A stretch of 64,000 nt of DNA, taken from Rhodococcus koreensis (GTDB lineage Bacteria > Actinomycetota > Actinomycetes > Mycobacteriales > Mycobacteriaceae). A program made the translations under genes and the position numbers. Every line of letters begins with the position of its first letter. Within the stretch, counting starts at the first letter, position 1. The stretch spans positions 124,001-188,000 of the forward strand of contig NZ_FNSV01000004.1 in assembly GCF_900105905.1 (NCBI RefSeq), given 5' to 3'. Positions 63,101 through 64,000 of this stretch are shown in pieces. The notes under the pieces were generated by a model. That model saw only the letters and a list, made by a program, of their open reading frames with translations, was not told the origin of the DNA and made no database searches.

Positions 63101-64000
63101 TCAGTACAAGGGATCGTGGCAGATGTCGGCGGAATCGACGCCCGCGGCCATCAGCTGGTACTTCGTGGCGCGAACCATGGACGGTGAGCCGACGACCTGG
63201 ATGTCGTGATCGGTCCAGTCCCCGTACGTGGCGACGACGCGTCCGAGCTGGCCGGTGAGCAGATCGTGCATCCCGGCCGGATTCTGGGTGTTTCCCGAGA
63301 CCCACCACGGGTTGTCGCTGTTTTCGATGACCGGGACGACGGTGAGCCACGGGCAGGTCCGAGACAGCCCCCACAGGATATCGAGGTCGTAGAGGTCGCA
63401 CGGGTAGGTCCCGCCGACGAACACATGGGTCCGGGGAGTGTCGTCCAGTCGGGGCATATCCAGCAATTGCGCCCGCAGCGGCGCGATTCCGGTCCCTTCG
63501 GCGATCATCAGGCGACGTCGACCCGGCCGCCGTGACACGCCGAGGCCGCCGAGCGGGGAGCCGATCAGCCAGGTGTCGCCGATGCGGGTGTCTGTTGTGA
63601 TCGCGGGGCTCACCCAGCCACCGGAGACGCGGCGGACATGGAATTCGACGATCCGGTCGGGGTGCGGAGGGGTGGCGAAGGAGAGGTAACGCCACATCCG
63701 GGGGCGAGTGGGTACCTGCACACTCACATGCTGACCGGGGACATACGGCATGGTCTGGTCGAGTTGGAGACGAACGATGGCAAGGTCGTCGAGGACTCGG
63801 TGGTGGTTGATCACGGTGCCGACCCAGGTGGGCGGCCCCTGCTCGGCGTTCGCCGCGTCGGTCATGGTGGCGACGATCAGGGCGATCGCGTCGCGCCATG
63901 CGCGCTCGGTCTCGTCGGTCCACAGTTCGGTCCCGGTCAGGTTGGCCAGCGCCGTGATGAGTGCGTCTGCGACGGCGTTGTAGTGGTCATCGGTGACGCC
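63101..64000 (-). CDS. hmp: flavohemoprotein, globin domain plus FAD/NAD reductase (5' end outside window)
   Basis: 299 residues visible, frame open to the right edge. The first 48 residues (GVTDDHYNAVADALITALANLTGTELWTDETERAWRDAIALIVATM) are the last helices of a globin domain. An FAD-binding domain follows: PYVPGQHVSVQVPTRPRMWRYLSFA near 85-110. The NAD domain has IAEGTGIAPLRAQLL near 190 and VVGSPSMVRA near 275. This is the flavohemoglobin layout; these oxidise nitric oxide to nitrate with O2 and NAD(P)H. The reductase matches the actinobacterial type more than enteric Hmp. The start and haem His lie beyond the window. The 3' neighbour is a PPOX-family protein. Confidence 0.85.
   Translation of the reverse strand, partial: GVTDDHYNAVADALITALANLTGTELWTDETERAWRDAIALIVATMTDAANAEQGPPTWVGTVINHHRVLDDLAIVRLQLDQTMPYVPGQHVSVQVPTRPRMWRYLSFATPPHPDRIVEFHVRRVSGGWVSPAITTDTRIGDTWLIGSPLGGLGVSRRPGRRRLMIAEGTGIAPLRAQLLDMPRLDDTPRTHVFVGGTYPCDLYDLDILWGLSRTCPWLTVVPVIENSDNPWWVSGNTQNPAGMHDLLTGQLGRVVATYGDWTDHDIQVVGSPSMVRATKYQLMAAGVDSADICHDPLY

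Overview
The window is high-GC actinobacterial DNA. Mycofactocin-type SDRs, Lsr2, WhiB, a PknK-type kinase, a GvpY/GvpZ-type gas-vesicle block, long-form HisG and frequent GTG starts all fit a large-genome Rhodococcus. This assignment rests on protein families read by eye; no search was run.

Layout. (1) 1-3.5 kb: a hotdog ammonia-lyase-like gene and an ADP-forming acyl-CoA synthetase diverge from an AcuI-type reductase, suggesting a beta-aminoacyl-CoA route. (2) 3.5-10.9 kb: a decayed zone with an HNH lipoprotein broken by an in-frame stop, an HNH-like gene, a degenerate recombinase-like gene, a DnaQ-like exonuclease frameshifted just before its last catalytic Asp, an intact cNMP/CBS/DUF294 protein, an AzoR-like flavoprotein and a HicA/HicB-like pair. 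(3) 10.9-26.2 kb: a PknK-like kinase/ATPase, an APC permease, a mycofactocin-type SDR, an atypical OmpR-type regulator, a second such SDR, a hemL/ndh pair, a FabG-like SDR, an ndk, an orphan E3-binding-domain mini-protein, a DUF3263-like protein and a second APC permease. (4) 26.4-36.0 kb: a RarD transporter, then gcvP-gcvT-gcvH-glyA-sdaA behind a tandem glycine riboswitch, with a divergent lipA. Glycine is thus turned into CO2, ammonia, methylene-THF, serine and pyruvate, with the lipoate enzyme alongside.

(5) 36.0-45.6 kb: the most novel part. It holds a Tm-1/UPF0261-like protein, a scyllo-inosose-dehydrogenase-like zinc MDR, a creatininase-fold hydrolase, an XRE-cupin regulator, a third mycofactocin-type SDR, a Dabb protein, a DUF3263-like protein, a LuxR regulator fused to an HATPase-like domain, an out-of-operon hisG, a GNAT protein and a TIM-barrel protein. 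A GTTCGsCAAAC motif sits between the -35 and -10 of two promoters here with identical spacing, and again upstream of the XRE-cupin gene. My inference is one regulon for a mycofactocin-linked catabolic pathway of unknown substrate.

(6) 46-57.7 kb: a nucleoid and stress accessory zone (Lsr2, DUF4379 zinc-ribbon, Clp_N-only, WhiB, STAS, J-domain, Hsp20 divergent from an HspR-like MerR, zinc-ribbon mini-protein) with visible gene decay, including a PhoU/PPOX composite remnant. (7) 58.2-61.8 kb: a compact gas-vesicle-like operon gvpY-Z-A-F-G with strongly charged low-complexity tails and no visible gvpJ/K/N/O/S. (8) 62.3-64.0 kb: a PPOX-family flavoprotein and the C-terminal part of a flavohemoprotein that runs off the window.
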